Shown here: positions 1-8,693 of the stretch, piece after piece
Numbering within the stretch: position 1 is the first letter of the stretch
How the letters are laid out: every line of letters starts with the position of its first letter
DNA from: CAVQMC01 sp963713505
GTDB lineage: Bacteria > Bacteroidota > Ignavibacteria > Ignavibacteriales > Ignavibacteriaceae
DNA: 64,000 nucleotides
Assembly: GCA_963713505.1 (NCBI GenBank)
Contig: CAVQMC010000007.1
Coordinates: 186,001 to 250,000 of the forward strand
Direction of reading: 5' to 3'
The notes under the pieces: model-generated
What the model was told of the DNA's origin: nothing
The model's input: only the letters and a program-made list of their open reading frames with translations
Databases searched by the model: none
Made by a program: the position numbers and the translations under genes

Positions 1-1
1 G

Positions 2-451
2 GCAGTTTATCCCGAAAAATTTGAAATTTCTTACAAAATGTCGGATTTGGTTGAAGAAGAAATCGGACATTACCGCGCAGTTGTTAAGTTACTGGAAAAC
101 AAAGGCTTGCAGTTAAATAAAGATCAAGGCGATCCTTATGCAAAAAAACTTTTATCTCATATAAATAAAAATGAACCGGAAAGACTGTTGGATAGACTTT
201 TAACTGCCGGAATAATTGAAGCAAGATCTTGTGAAAGACTTCAGATTTTGGCTGAAAATTTAAAAGAACCTGATCTTAAAAAATTTTATTCTGATTTATC
301 GGCTTCGGAAGCCGGACATTATGTTACTTACATAAAACTTGCGAAATTGTACTTCGATGAAGAAATTGTAAATAAAAGACTGGACGAACTTTCGGAAATC
401 GAAAAGAAAATTGTACTCTCTTTACCCAATCACCCTGTAATACACGGATAA
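2..451 (+). CDS. miaE: tRNA-(ms2io6A)-hydroxylase, MiaE-like (5' end outside window)
   Basis: The reading frame is open from base 2 with no start codon before the window edge, so the N-terminus is missing; the ATG at 38 is internal. The protein has the ferritin-like diiron pattern of MiaE: two Glu-x-x-His motifs (EEIGHY near the visible start and SEAGHY about 80 residues later) flanking an EARSCER motif that is typical of the family. MiaE hydroxylates the isopentenyl group of ms2i6A37 in tRNA using O2 in the cytoplasm. It is followed after 9 bases by a methyltransferase gene, probably co-transcribed. The family call rests on motif recognition and is fairly safe; the substrate in this organism is inferred. 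Confidence 0.82.
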   Translation, partial: AVYPEKFEISYKMSDLVEEEIGHYRAVVKLLENKGLQLNKDQGDPYAKKLLSHINKNEPERLLDRLLTAGIIEARSCERLQILAENLKEPDLKKFYSDLSASEAGHYVTYIKLAKLYFDEEIVNKRLDELSEIEKKIVLSLPNHPVIHG

Positions 452-460
452 TAAAAAATT

Positions 461-1021
461 ATGGAAAAAAAGAAATTAAACATCGGATGCGGAAAAGATA
501 TAAAAGAAGGTTATGTAAATCTTGATGTAGTTGATTACGGCGGAAACATGATTCACGATATAAACACTTTTCCTTATCCTTTTGAAGATAATACTTTCGA
601 TGAAATTTATGCTTCACACATTTTGGAACATCTCGATAATTTCCACAATACGGTTACAGAGTTATATAGAATCAGCAAACCTGACGGAATTTTAATTGTT
701 TATGCTCCTTTCTTTTTAAATACAAAATATTTCGGAGAACCGGATCATAAAATTCCTTTTTCCATTAGAACGTTTGATAATTATGAATATATCGGAAACC
801 GGAAATTGAAATTTTATGAAAAGTGGAAATTAAATCATCGAACAAACTATGAAGGTAAAGCTCAATTTGAAGTAATAGAAAAAAGATTTATTACTTCTCA
901 TTTTGCAGCATTAAAGTGGATGGACTTCTTTGTAAATATTGAACCTGTTATGTATGAAAGATTTTTTGCCGGAATTTTTTCTCCAGAAGAAGTTTATTTT
1001 AAATTGCGTATCGTTAAATAA
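461..1021 (+). CDS. class I SAM-dependent methyltransferase
   Basis: A 186-residue protein with a Rossmann-type methyltransferase fold. Motif I is LNIGCGK at residues 6-12, the acidic motif II follows (NLDVVD), and the motif around FDEIYASHILEHL matches the type-11 methyltransferase family. The C-terminal third, rich in aromatic residues, probably binds the substrate, which cannot be told from sequence. Similar short methyltransferases often sit in cell-surface sugar clusters, but no such cluster is present here. It follows the miaE-like gene by 9 bases and ends one base before the stop of the convergent DUF423 gene. Confidence 0.8.
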   Translation: MEKKKLNIGCGKDIKEGYVNLDVVDYGGNMIHDINTFPYPFEDNTFDEIYASHILEHLDNFHNTVTELYRISKPDGILIVYAPFFLNTKYFGEPDHKIPFSIRTFDNYEYIGNRKLKFYEKWKLNHRTNYEGKAQFEVIEKRFITSHFAALKWMDFFVNIEPVMYERFFAGIFSPEEVYFKLRIVK

Positions 1022-1390
1022 TTAATCCTTCTTTACTTTCATTGCTTTAAATACTATAAAAGCCCAACCGACTAAAAAACTTACTCCGCCGACAGGAGTA
1101 ATCATTGCAAAAAATAAAGTTCCGGTTGTTGAATATAAATATAAAGACCCGGAGAAAAGTAAAATCCCTATTAAAAAGGATAATGCAGAAATAGAATAAA
1201 TTTTATTTCCTAATAGTCCAATAGATAAAATTGCAATGGAATGAATTAATTGATAAAAAACTCCGGTTTTATAAATTTCCAGCATTTCTGGAGTTAATGC
1301 AGATTTCAAACTATGTGCACCAAAAGCACCTAACGCAACTCCGAAAAATCCGCAGATTCCGCCGATAATTACCCAGATATTATTTTTCAT
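1022..1390 (-). CDS. DUF423 family small inner-membrane protein
   Basis: A 122-residue, very hydrophobic protein with four predicted membrane segments (about 5-25, 45-62, 65-85 and 90-115). The N-terminal GICGFFGVALGAFGAHSLK and the following YKTGVFYQLIHSIAIL match the DUF423 (YgdD-like) family, which has no established function. The ATG lies just downstream of an alternating AT run at 1391-1402. Its stop abuts the stop of the convergent methyltransferase gene, leaving no room for a separate terminator. Confidence 0.85.
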   Translation of the reverse strand: MKNNIWVIIGGICGFFGVALGAFGAHSLKSALTPEMLEIYKTGVFYQLIHSIAILSIGLLGNKIYSISALSFLIGILLFSGSLYLYSTTGTLFFAMITPVGGVSFLVGWAFIVFKAMKVKKD

Positions 1391-1538
1391 ATATATATAT
1401 ATTCTTATTAAAATTTTAGAAATAAAATAATCATTTAAACAACAAATCTAAATTAGGCTAATCAATCTACATTGAATATTTCGAAAAAAATTAAGTAAAT
1501 TAAAAGTTTAAATTTCAATCACAAAAAATCTAAGTTCC

Positions 1539-1886
1539 ATGAAAAACCTTCAAAAAATAATACTGCCGTTATTAATAGTTATTGTAATTTCGGTAATCTA
1601 TTTTATGTATTTTGATCAAAAGGGGGAACTGGGATCTTTTACAAATTTTGATACAAACAATTCTGCAAATAAAGTTATTGTTGTAAAGATAGAAATTGAA
1701 AAGGGAATTCAAACAGATCCGGTAAATGGCTCTGCGGCATTTTATGTTTCCGATAAGAACGGAACAATCCAATTAGTTCAGGCAGCTTTACCTCTGCCGG
1801 AAGGATTTGAAAATTCGGAAACAATTAAATTAAACGGTCATTTGCACACAGATCATTTTCATGCAGGCGAAGTTACAATTGATTAG
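1539..1886 (+). CDS. membrane-anchored OB-fold protein, CcmE-like
   Basis: A 115-residue protein with one N-terminal membrane segment (about residues 7-24) and a short exported beta-rich domain. The pattern VNGSAAFYVSDKNG followed by LPEGFENSETIKLNGHL and FHAGEV resembles the OB-fold of the haem chaperone CcmE. However, the CcmE haem-binding HxxxY region after the core is absent; instead there is a His-rich HLHTDHFH stretch. No other cytochrome c maturation genes are visible. It lies 6 bases upstream of uvrB and is probably co-transcribed with it. The fold call is moderate and the function unknown. Confidence 0.5.
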   Translation: MKNLQKIILPLLIVIVISVIYFMYFDQKGELGSFTNFDTNNSANKVIVVKIEIEKGIQTDPVNGSAAFYVSDKNGTIQLVQAALPLPEGFENSETIKLNGHLHTDHFHAGEVTID

Positions 1887-1892
1887 GACAAC

Positions 1893-3908
1893 ATGAACAA
1901 ATTTGAATTAGTCTCAAAATATAAACCAACAGGCGATCAGCCGCAGGCAATAAAAGAACTTGTTAAAGGAATAAAAAGCGGTGATAAATTCCAGACGCTT
2001 TTAGGTGTTACCGGAAGCGGAAAAACATTTACTATTTCTAATGTTATTAAGGAAATCAATAAACCGACTTTAATTATTTCTCATAATAAAACTTTAGCTG
2101 CCCAGCTTTATTCGGAATTTAAAAGTTTTTTCCCAAAAAACGCAGTCGAATTTTTTATTAGTTATTATGATTACTATCAGCCGGAAGCTTATGTTGTTTC
2201 GAGCGATCTTTATATAGAAAAAGATTTTTCGGTGAATGAAGAAATTGACAGATTAAGATTAAAAACAACTACTTCATTAATCGAAGGAAGATCCGATGTA
2301 ATTGTTGTTGCAAGTGTAAGCTGTATATACGGAATCGGCGCTCCGCAGGAATATGCTAATCAAATTGTATTTATTCGGAAAGGAGAGAAGATCGACAGGA
2401 AAAAACTTCTAAGAAAATTAATTGATATTCATTATATAAGAAATGATTTTGAATTTGAAAGAGGAACTTTCCGTGCAAGAGGCGATGTTGTAGAAATTAT
2501 TCCCGCTTACCAATATGATGAAGCAATTAGAATTGAATTTTGGGATGATGAAATAGAAAGGCTTTCAATCATTGATGCAGTAACAGGTTCTATAATAAAT
2601 GAAATTGAATCCGCTCCGATTTATCCGGCAAAATATTTTGTTACCAACAGAGAACAAATTCAAAAAGCTATATACAATATTGAACTGGAACTGGAAGACA
2701 GATTGAAATATTTCAGGGATGAAGAAAAATATTTGGAAGCACAAAGATTGGAACAAAGAACAAAGTTTGATATTGAAATGATGAAGGAGATAGGTTATTG
2801 TGCGGGAATTGAAAATTATTCCCGTCATATGGACGGAAGAAACCCGGGTTCGCGTCCTTATAATTTGTTTGATTATTTCCCGGATGATTTTCTATTGGTT
2901 ATTGATGAATCGCATGTAACAATCCCGCAGCTTAGAGCAATGTATAACGGTGACAGAAAAAGAAAGGAAACACTAGTTGAATATGGTTTCAGACTACCTT
3001 CCGCTTTAGATAACAGGCCGATGAAGTTTGAAGAATTCGAGAAAATGCTGAATCAAACCATTTTTGTTTCCGCAACTCCTGCAGATTATGAACTGGAAAA
3101 AAGCGGCGGAGTTATAATAGAACAGATAATTCGTCCAACGGGATTGCTTGATCCGGAAATTGAAGTTAGACCTATAAAAGGACAAATTGATGATCTGGTA
3201 AATGAAATTAGGGAAAGATCAAAAAGAAAAGAAAGAGTTTTGGTTACAACATTAACTAAAAAAATGGCAGAAGATCTTTCTGATTATCTTGATAAAATCG
3301 GAATTCGAGTTAGATATATTCACAGCGATATTGATGCTCTGGAAAGAGTAGAAATTTTAAGAGATTTAAGAATCGGCGACTTCGATGTTCTCGTTGGTGT
3401 AAATTTATTAAGAGAAGGATTGGATCTGCCTGAAGTTTCCTTAGTTGCAATAATTGATGCAGACAAGGAAGGATTTTTAAGAAGTGCAAGATCGCTTATG
3501 CAAACAGCCGGAAGAACTGCCCGCAATGTAAACGGCAGAGTAATAATGTATGCAGACGTTATCACGGAATCTATGAGAAAAACTATTGAAGAAACCGAGC
3601 GGAGAAGAGCCATTCAAACCGAATACAATAAAATTCACGGTATTGAACCGCAGACTATTTATAAAAGTATGGAGGAAATTATGTCTTCCACTTCAATTGC
3701 CGATGTTAGAAAAAAAGATGAAAAACCTTCATTCGGATTTTCCAAAGTTGCGGAGCCTGTTTTAAAATATATGGATAATGATCAGAAAAAAGATTTAGTT
3801 GAACAGCTTACCGAACAAATGCATCAAGCAGCAAAAGATCTGGAATTTGAACGTGCTGCAGCTTTGCGGGATGAAGTCAACAGATTAAGAAAGATGATTA
3901 ATAAATAA
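1893..3908 (+). CDS. uvrB: excinuclease ABC subunit B
   Basis: A 671-residue protein, normal length for UvrB, the DNA-loading helicase-like subunit of nucleotide excision repair. Seen in order: Walker A GVTGSGKTF (about 39-47), the beta-hairpin that clamps damaged DNA (YYDYYQPEAYV, about 92-102), the DEAD-type box VIDESH (about 337), helicase motifs V/VI (LREGLDLPEV and QTAGRTARN) and a C-terminal UVR motif (residues 630-665) that contacts UvrC. The gene starts 6 bases after the CcmE-like ORF and ends 2 bases from the convergent truA stop. uvrA and uvrC are not in this window. Confidence 0.97.
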   Translation: MNKFELVSKYKPTGDQPQAIKELVKGIKSGDKFQTLLGVTGSGKTFTISNVIKEINKPTLIISHNKTLAAQLYSEFKSFFPKNAVEFFISYYDYYQPEAYVVSSDLYIEKDFSVNEEIDRLRLKTTTSLIEGRSDVIVVASVSCIYGIGAPQEYANQIVFIRKGEKIDRKKLLRKLIDIHYIRNDFEFERGTFRARGDVVEIIPAYQYDEAIRIEFWDDEIERLSIIDAVTGSIINEIESAPIYPAKYFVTNREQIQKAIYNIELELEDRLKYFRDEEKYLEAQRLEQRTKFDIEMMKEIGYCAGIENYSRHMDGRNPGSRPYNLFDYFPDDFLLVIDESHVTIPQLRAMYNGDRKRKETLVEYGFRLPSALDNRPMKFEEFEKMLNQTIFVSATPADYELEKSGGVIIEQIIRPTGLLDPEIEVRPIKGQIDDLVNEIRERSKRKERVLVTTLTKKMAEDLSDYLDKIGIRVRYIHSDIDALERVEILRDLRIGDFDVLVGVNLLREGLDLPEVSLVAIIDADKEGFLRSARSLMQTAGRTARNVNGRVIMYADVITESMRKTIEETERRRAIQTEYNKIHGIEPQTIYKSMEEIMSSTSIADVRKKDEKPSFGFSKVAEPVLKYMDNDQKKDLVEQLTEQMHQAAKDLEFERAAALRDEVNRLRKMINK

Positions 3909-3910
3909 TT

Positions 3911-4715
3911 TTATTTTTTACTTTTAAATTTAAAATATTTTATTAAAGAGAATGGATTCAACTCGGTAATTATTTTATCGCCTTTATAATAAACATTTTC
4001 TAAATATAAACCTGATGGCGGCGCAGTTAATTTAGCGGGAATATTTGATTTGGCTGATAAAAATATATTCAGATCATTTTCGGTTAAATTATTTCTTCCA
4101 ATTTCTACCAAAGTTCCGACGATTCTTCTTACCATTTTCCAAAGAAAGTGCGAACCAATTATTCTGATTAAATATTAAATCGCCGTCTTCTTTCATTTCA
4201 AATTTATTAATTAATACTTTTGTAGATTTTTCTTCTCTGTCAGCTTCGGAAAAAGAAGCAAAATCATTCATACCGATTAAAGGTTTTAAGGCAGATTCCA
4301 TTTTATTAAAATCTAATTTATCCTTTATCCACCATGCATAATTTTTACCAAAAGCAGTTCTTCTTTTTGAAATTTGATATATGTAGCTTCTTGAAACCGC
4401 ATCATGTCTTGCATGAAATTTCGGATTAGTTTTTTCAACTTCCAAAATATTAATATCGTACGGAATCAAATCATTTATTTTTAATTTAATGATTTCCGGT
4501 GCGAACATTGTTTTTACGTCAAGGTGAGCTGTCTGGCAAATAGCATGAACACCGCTGTCAGTCCTTCCGCTTCCCTGGAAATCAAATTTATTATCTTTAA
4601 AAATTTCTTTAAGGGCTTTGTTTATTGTTCCCTGGATAGTCTTTGCATTTTGTTGTCTCTGCCAGCCGCTGTACCTGGAACCGTCGTATTCTAAATAAAC
4701 TTTAAATCTTGACAT
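3911..4715 (-). CDS. truA: tRNA pseudouridine(38-40) synthase, frameshifted
   Basis: TruA isomerises uridines 38-40 in the anticodon stem of many tRNAs. The N-terminal frame (4715 down to about 4169) carries YDGSRYSGWQRQ and the catalytic-Asp motif GSGRTDSGVHA; the C-terminal frame resumes with SHFLWKMVRRIVGTLVEIG and ends with APPSGLYLENVYY, both diagnostic. One extra base near 4169 separates them; removing it gives a 267-residue protein of normal length. Because both halves are well conserved right up to the break, this looks like a sequence error rather than decay. It lies 71 bases downstream of gpsA on the same strand and converges on uvrB. Confidence 0.92.
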
Positions 4716-4786
4716 TTGCTTTAACTTAATTTCAATTATTATTTTAACAAAGTAAATATAAGAATTAGAAAGTTCAGGAAGGAAGA

Positions 4787-5782
4787 TTATTCCATTTTCA
4801 TATCGCGGGTCATTAAATCAGTAGTAGCTTTAACGGGATCTTTATCTTTGTATAAAATTTTATAAACTTCATCTGTAATAGGAGTTTCAACTGATTTTTC
4901 ACCAGCTAACTGCGAAGCTGAGCGGCATGTTTCAACACCTTCCGCAACCATGCTCATAGATTTTAAAACTTCTTTTAATTTTAATCCTTTACCAATTTGC
5001 TCGCCTACATAACGGTTGCGGCTGTATTTGCTCATGCAGGTTACAATTAAATCTCCCATTCCGGATAGTCCGGCAAATGTTTCGGCATTAGCTCCCATAG
5101 CCTCACCTAGACGTGAAATTTCCGCAATTCCTCTTGTCATTATAGCTGCTTTTGTATTATCACCAAACTTTACCCCGTCTACAATTCCCGCACCGATTGC
5201 AATTACATTTTTAAATGCACCGCCAAGTTCAACACCGAGCACGTCAGTTGAAGAATAAACCCTAAAATAAGCCGTCATAAAAGCGGCTTGAATAGACTTG
5301 GAAGTATTTAAATCTTTTGATGCTGCAACAACTGCGGTTGGAATTTTTCTGCTGACTTCTTCTGCATGGCTCGGACCGGAAATAACGCCAATTTGGTTTT
5401 CATCAATTGAAGGATAAACATCTTGAAGCATTTGGGACATTGTAAGTAAATGATTTTTCTCAATACCTTTTGCAACGCTTACTAATATTGAATTTTTAAT
5501 GCTCGAAAAATCAATCTCTTTCATAACGTTTCTAAGAAATTGTGAAGGAACTGCCAGCACAATCATATTCTGTTTTTCTACAACTTCTTGAAGATCGTGT
5601 GTAATTAATATTTCATCGGGTATTTTTATGCCGGGAAGGTATTCTTTATTAAGTCTGTCTTTATCTAAGACTTTTGCATAATGCTTTTTATATTCCCATA
5701 AACTAACATTATGACCGTTATAATGAAGCAGAATAGCCAGTGTTGTTCCCCAGCCTCCTGCCCCGAGTACAGAAATTTTCAT
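4787..5782 (-). CDS. gpsA: NAD(P)-dependent glycerol-3-phosphate dehydrogenase
   Basis: A 331-residue cytosolic enzyme that reduces dihydroxyacetone phosphate to sn-glycerol 3-phosphate for phospholipid synthesis. The N-terminal Rossmann motif is VLGAGGWGTTLA (residues 5-16); later SGPSHAEEV, the catalytic-lysine region GAFKNVIAIGAGI and the GLSGMGDLIVTC motif are all present and intact. It follows plsY by 9 bases on the same strand, giving a two-step unit that makes glycerol 3-phosphate and then acylates it. Confidence 0.97.
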   Translation of the reverse strand: MKISVLGAGGWGTTLAILLHYNGHNVSLWEYKKHYAKVLDKDRLNKEYLPGIKIPDEILITHDLQEVVEKQNMIVLAVPSQFLRNVMKEIDFSSIKNSILVSVAKGIEKNHLLTMSQMLQDVYPSIDENQIGVISGPSHAEEVSRKIPTAVVAASKDLNTSKSIQAAFMTAYFRVYSSTDVLGVELGGAFKNVIAIGAGIVDGVKFGDNTKAAIMTRGIAEISRLGEAMGANAETFAGLSGMGDLIVTCMSKYSRNRYVGEQIGKGLKLKEVLKSMSMVAEGVETCRSASQLAGEKSVETPITDEVYKILYKDKDPVKATTDLMTRDMKME

Positions 5783-5791
5783 TGGAAAAAA

Positions 5792-6461
5792 TTAAGAAAT
5801 TTTCTTTTTGGAAAAACTTACTTTGTTTTCGTTCCCGTTAAATAATCTAACTACGTTCTTACGATGCGTAAATATAACAAGCAGTGATAAGAAAACTACA
5901 AAAGGAAGCAGAGTATGATAGCCCGGAATATTTACATGGAATAAGTTTTCTCTTATGATCAATGTAAGAGGAACAGCTATTGCCCCGAGAATAGAACCTA
6001 AAGATACATACCTCGAAACTGTTACTACAACAATAAAAACTCCGACTGCAATCAGCATATCAACTGTAACAAGCATTAATAACATTCCTAACGCAGTTGC
6101 AATTCCTTTACCTCCTCTAAAGCCTGCAAATACAGTCCATATATGACCAATTACCGCGGCAATACCGGCAATAATTTGTATTAAAGTAAAATCATCAAAA
6201 GGAGTAGCGTTTTCAAAAGGCATAGAACCGTAATGCAGCCTTGCCACAACAACAACTGCAAGCACACCTTTCATTGCATCTAAAAGAATTACAAGTAGGC
6301 CGTACTTCCAGCCGAGTACACGCATTACATTTGTGCCGCCTGCATTTCCGCTGCCGTGCTGTCTTATATCGATTCCTTTAACAGCTTTACTAACAATTAT
6401 ACTGGTCGGTATTGAACCGATTAAGTAAGACAAGAATTATTATTGTAGCCAAAAGAAACAT
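5792..6461 (-). CDS. plsY: glycerol-3-phosphate acyltransferase PlsY, frameshifted near its N-terminus
   Basis: PlsY is the membrane enzyme that transfers the acyl group from acyl-phosphate to glycerol 3-phosphate. The core has the three conserved motifs: SYLIGSIPTS, GIDIRQHGSGNAGGTN and FRGGKGIATALG, and about five membrane segments. In the long frame the only start is TTG at 6433, which lacks a Shine-Dalgarno site and has in-frame stops before it. An ATG at 6461 sits 9 bases after a good GAGGT site and reads MFLLATIIIL, exactly the first membrane segment expected, but is one base out of frame. One extra base near 6431 would join them into a 222-residue protein. Confidence 0.9.
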
Positions 6462-6832
6462 TGAATATTACCTCAAAAAACAATGAATAATTAAACTAAG
6501 TATATTTAATAAAACATTCAATATTAAAAATATTTATCAAGAATAAACTTAGTTAAATATATCCATCAAATTTTATTCCCTAACGAGAAAATATTAATTA
6601 ATAATTAGAGTATTTTATTACATTTTGGATTCAGTGTTTTTCGAAATAATCTTTTTAAATTTAAAATAGGTTATTTCAGCAAAGCTCTTAGCAAGTACTA
6701 AAATAACAGTTATTTCCATATTAATCGTATTATTTAAATAAATGTTGAGGAGGTTAATAAGCGAGTTTTCTTACTTTTATTTAAATTTCATAATTTCTAT
6801 ATTTACAGGCTAAGAAATTATTAGGAGTAAAA
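6462..6832. other. intergenic region upstream of the small basic protein
   Basis: About 370 bases, strongly AT-rich, between the divergent plsY and the 54-residue gene. It must hold both promoters. A Shine-Dalgarno-like AGGAGG lies near 6750 but opens only a 24-codon frame with no recognisable product, so I do not call a gene. The true ribosome site of the downstream gene is the AGGAG just before 6833. I see no tRNA, repeat array or terminator. Confidence 0.5.
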
Positions 6833-6997
6833 ATGGCTAAACAACAATCATTTGCTGATAAATCAAAAGCAAAGAAAAAAGCCGAAGGAATTACAGTAAA
6901 ATTGATAAAAAGTGTAAAATCATCAAAAGGCACTTATAAGTTTAACGAAAAATTTGTCCGGCTGGACGATATCAGCAAAGTTTCTGAAATTAAATAA
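6833..6997 (+). CDS. small basic 54-residue protein, DUF4295-like
   Basis: ATG at 6833 follows a clear AGGAG site and the frame runs 54 codons to TAA. The product begins MAKQQSFADKSKAKKKAEG and contains a KSSKGTYKFNEKFVRLDDI core. It is Lys-rich and lacks cysteines. The MAK-x-SF-x-DK opening and the K-x-G-x-Y-x-F-x-EK pattern recall the short DUF4295 proteins of Bacteroidota, which are often found near ribosomal protein genes, but this link is from memory. It is a single-gene transcription unit: a terminator follows 10 bases after the stop. Strong ribosome site plus its own terminator suggest high expression. Confidence 0.75.
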   Translation: MAKQQSFADKSKAKKKAEGITVKLIKSVKSSKGTYKFNEKFVRLDDISKVSEIK

Positions 6998-7006
6998 GCT
7001 TAAAAG

Positions 7007-7030
7007 AAGCGGTAAAAGACCGCTTTTTTT
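7007..7030 (+). terminator. rho-independent terminator after the 54-residue gene
   Basis: A 7-bp stem AAGCGGT/ACCGCTT with a five-base loop is followed directly by a run of seven or more T. It sits 10 bases after the stop codon at 6997. Confidence 0.9.
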
Positions 7031-7126
7031 ATGTAAAATCCGATAATTTAGAATTTCCAAAATTTTTTCCCGCCGAAAAGTCTTGATTTAATTCTGAAAA
7101 TTATTATATTAATTAACACTACAGTT

Positions 7127-7209
7127 CATGCGTGCAACCGGGAAAATAATCTTCCTACAGTTTTTACGGCACATACCAAAAAGTAAAAAATATCAAGTTT
7201 TTCACGCAT
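7127..7209 (+). promoter_or_regulatory. possible structured 5' leader of the kamA-family gene
   Basis: Perfect 7-bp arms ATGCGTG (7128-7134) and CACGCAT (7203-7209) would close a roughly 80-nt domain. Inside it GGAA/TTCC and CCG/CGG can form a smaller hairpin, and a U-rich stretch can pair with an A-rich one. The domain ends about 13 bases before the AAGGAGG ribosome site. It does not match any riboswitch class I can recognise, and AT-rich DNA yields chance helices, so this is only a candidate. Confidence 0.3.
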
Positions 7210-7238
7210 AGTCTATCACTAAAAAGGAGGATGTTAAC

Positions 7239-8630
7239 ATGATTACCCCCAAAAAGATGAAATTTTACGGGCTTAAGGATTTAGACAACATCCCCCAATT
7301 GCAAAAACTCAGCGAAGAACAAAGATTTGCAATTAAAGTTGTCTCAAATGTCTTACCATTCAGAACAAATAATTACGTTGTTGAAGAATTAATTGATTGG
7401 GATAATATTCCTGATGACCCAATGTTTCAATTAACATTTCTTCAAAAAGATATGCTTACGGATAATCAATTTGAAAGAATGTCTGAAGCATTATTGAATC
7501 CCTCTTTGTCATCTGCAGAAATAAAAGAAACTGCGGAAGAAATCCGTTTGGAACTTAATCCTCACCCTGCAGGCCAGATGACGATAAATGTACCTAATTT
7601 AAATGATGAACCGGTTCCCGGTGTTCAACATAAATACCGCGAAACATGTTTAATATTTCCGTCAAGCGGACAAACATGTCATGCATATTGTACTTTCTGT
7701 TTTCGCTGGGCGCAATTTGTCGGGATGAATGATCTAAAATTTGCTACTGATGAATCCCAAAGATTCCAGGATTATTTAAGTCAGCATAAAGAAGTTACTG
7801 ATATTCTTTTAACCGGCGGCGATCCGATGATTATGAATCTTAAAAATCTTCATGCTTATATCGATCCGCTTCTTGAACCGGAATTTGATCATATTAAAAA
7901 TATTAGAATCGGAACGAAATCTGTTGCTTACTGGCCGTATAAATATGTAACCGATAAAGAAGCCGACGGTGTTCTGGCACTTTTTGAAAAGATTGTTAAA
8001 TCCGGAAAACATCTTGCGATAATGGGACATTATAATCATTGGGTTGAGTTGTCAACCGATATTGCAAAAGAAGCTGTTAGAAGAATCAGAAATACCGGAG
8101 CTCAAATAAGAGCACAGTCGCCATTAATAAAACATGTTAATGATGATCCGGATATTTGGGCAAGAATGTGGAGAGATCAAGTTAAACTAGGAATTATTCC
8201 TTATTATATGTTTGTTGAAAGAAATACAGGTGCAAAAAGTTATTTTGAAATACCTTTGGAAAGAGCATATAATATTTTCAGAGATGCAGTTATTCAGGTT
8301 TCCGGTTTAAGCCGGACAGTCCGCGGGCCGTCCATGTCTGCATTGCCGGGAAAAGTTGCAATTGAAGGAGTTACAGAAGTAATGGGCGAAAAGGTATTCG
8401 TTCTTACTTTACTTCAAGCACGAAATCCTGAATGGTGTAAAAAACCTTTCTTCGCCAAATATAATCCGAATGCTACATGGTTGACGGATCTTCATCCTGC
8501 TTTCGGTAAAGATAAATTCTTCTATCAGGATGAATTGAATGAAATTATTACCAGTAATTTTGGCCAGATGTACTTTCAAACTGAAGACAGCAGTGATTAT
8601 GAAGAAGTTGATATTGAATTGAGTATATAA
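7239..8630 (+). CDS. KamA-family radical SAM protein (lysine 2,3-aminomutase-like)
   Basis: A 463-residue protein with the radical-SAM 4Fe-4S motif CHAYCTFCF (C-x3-C-x2-C) at about residue 147, preceded by HKYRETCLIFPSSGQ, and a glycine-rich SAM motif ILLTGGDP. The C-terminal ALPGKVAIEGV resembles the region where lysine aminomutases carry the PLP-binding lysine, so a PLP- and SAM-dependent aminomutase-type reaction is likely; the substrate is not fixed by sequence. The gene has a very strong AAGGAGG ribosome site, a long leader and its own terminator, so it is a monocistronic unit. No lysine fermentation genes are visible beside it, so the name lysine 2,3-aminomutase should not be taken as proven. 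Confidence 0.85.
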   Translation: MITPKKMKFYGLKDLDNIPQLQKLSEEQRFAIKVVSNVLPFRTNNYVVEELIDWDNIPDDPMFQLTFLQKDMLTDNQFERMSEALLNPSLSSAEIKETAEEIRLELNPHPAGQMTINVPNLNDEPVPGVQHKYRETCLIFPSSGQTCHAYCTFCFRWAQFVGMNDLKFATDESQRFQDYLSQHKEVTDILLTGGDPMIMNLKNLHAYIDPLLEPEFDHIKNIRIGTKSVAYWPYKYVTDKEADGVLALFEKIVKSGKHLAIMGHYNHWVELSTDIAKEAVRRIRNTGAQIRAQSPLIKHVNDDPDIWARMWRDQVKLGIIPYYMFVERNTGAKSYFEIPLERAYNIFRDAVIQVSGLSRTVRGPSMSALPGKVAIEGVTEVMGEKVFVLTLLQARNPEWCKKPFFAKYNPNATWLTDLHPAFGKDKFFYQDELNEIITSNFGQMYFQTEDSSDYEEVDIELSI

Positions 8631-8652
8631 TTTAAATTGTATGTTGTTTGTG

Positions 8653-8692
8653 CCGGTTTAAGTATTTAATATTTGCTTAAACCGGTTTTTTT
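8653..8692 (+). terminator. rho-independent terminator after the kamA-family gene
   Basis: A perfect 10-bp stem CCGGTTTAAG/CTTAAACCGG is followed by seven T on the plus strand. It lies 22 bases after the stop of the radical SAM gene and just before the end of the convergent ogt gene. Confidence 0.93.
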
Positions 8693-8693
8693 A

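Noticed and set aside
1391..1402. Alternating AT run as a functional element
   Set aside because: Short low-complexity sequence in an AT-rich divergent promoter region; nothing further supports a role.
6740..6815. Short ORF after an AGGAGG at about 6750
   Set aside because: Only 24 codons from an ATG placed before, not after, the AGGAGG; no recognisable product.
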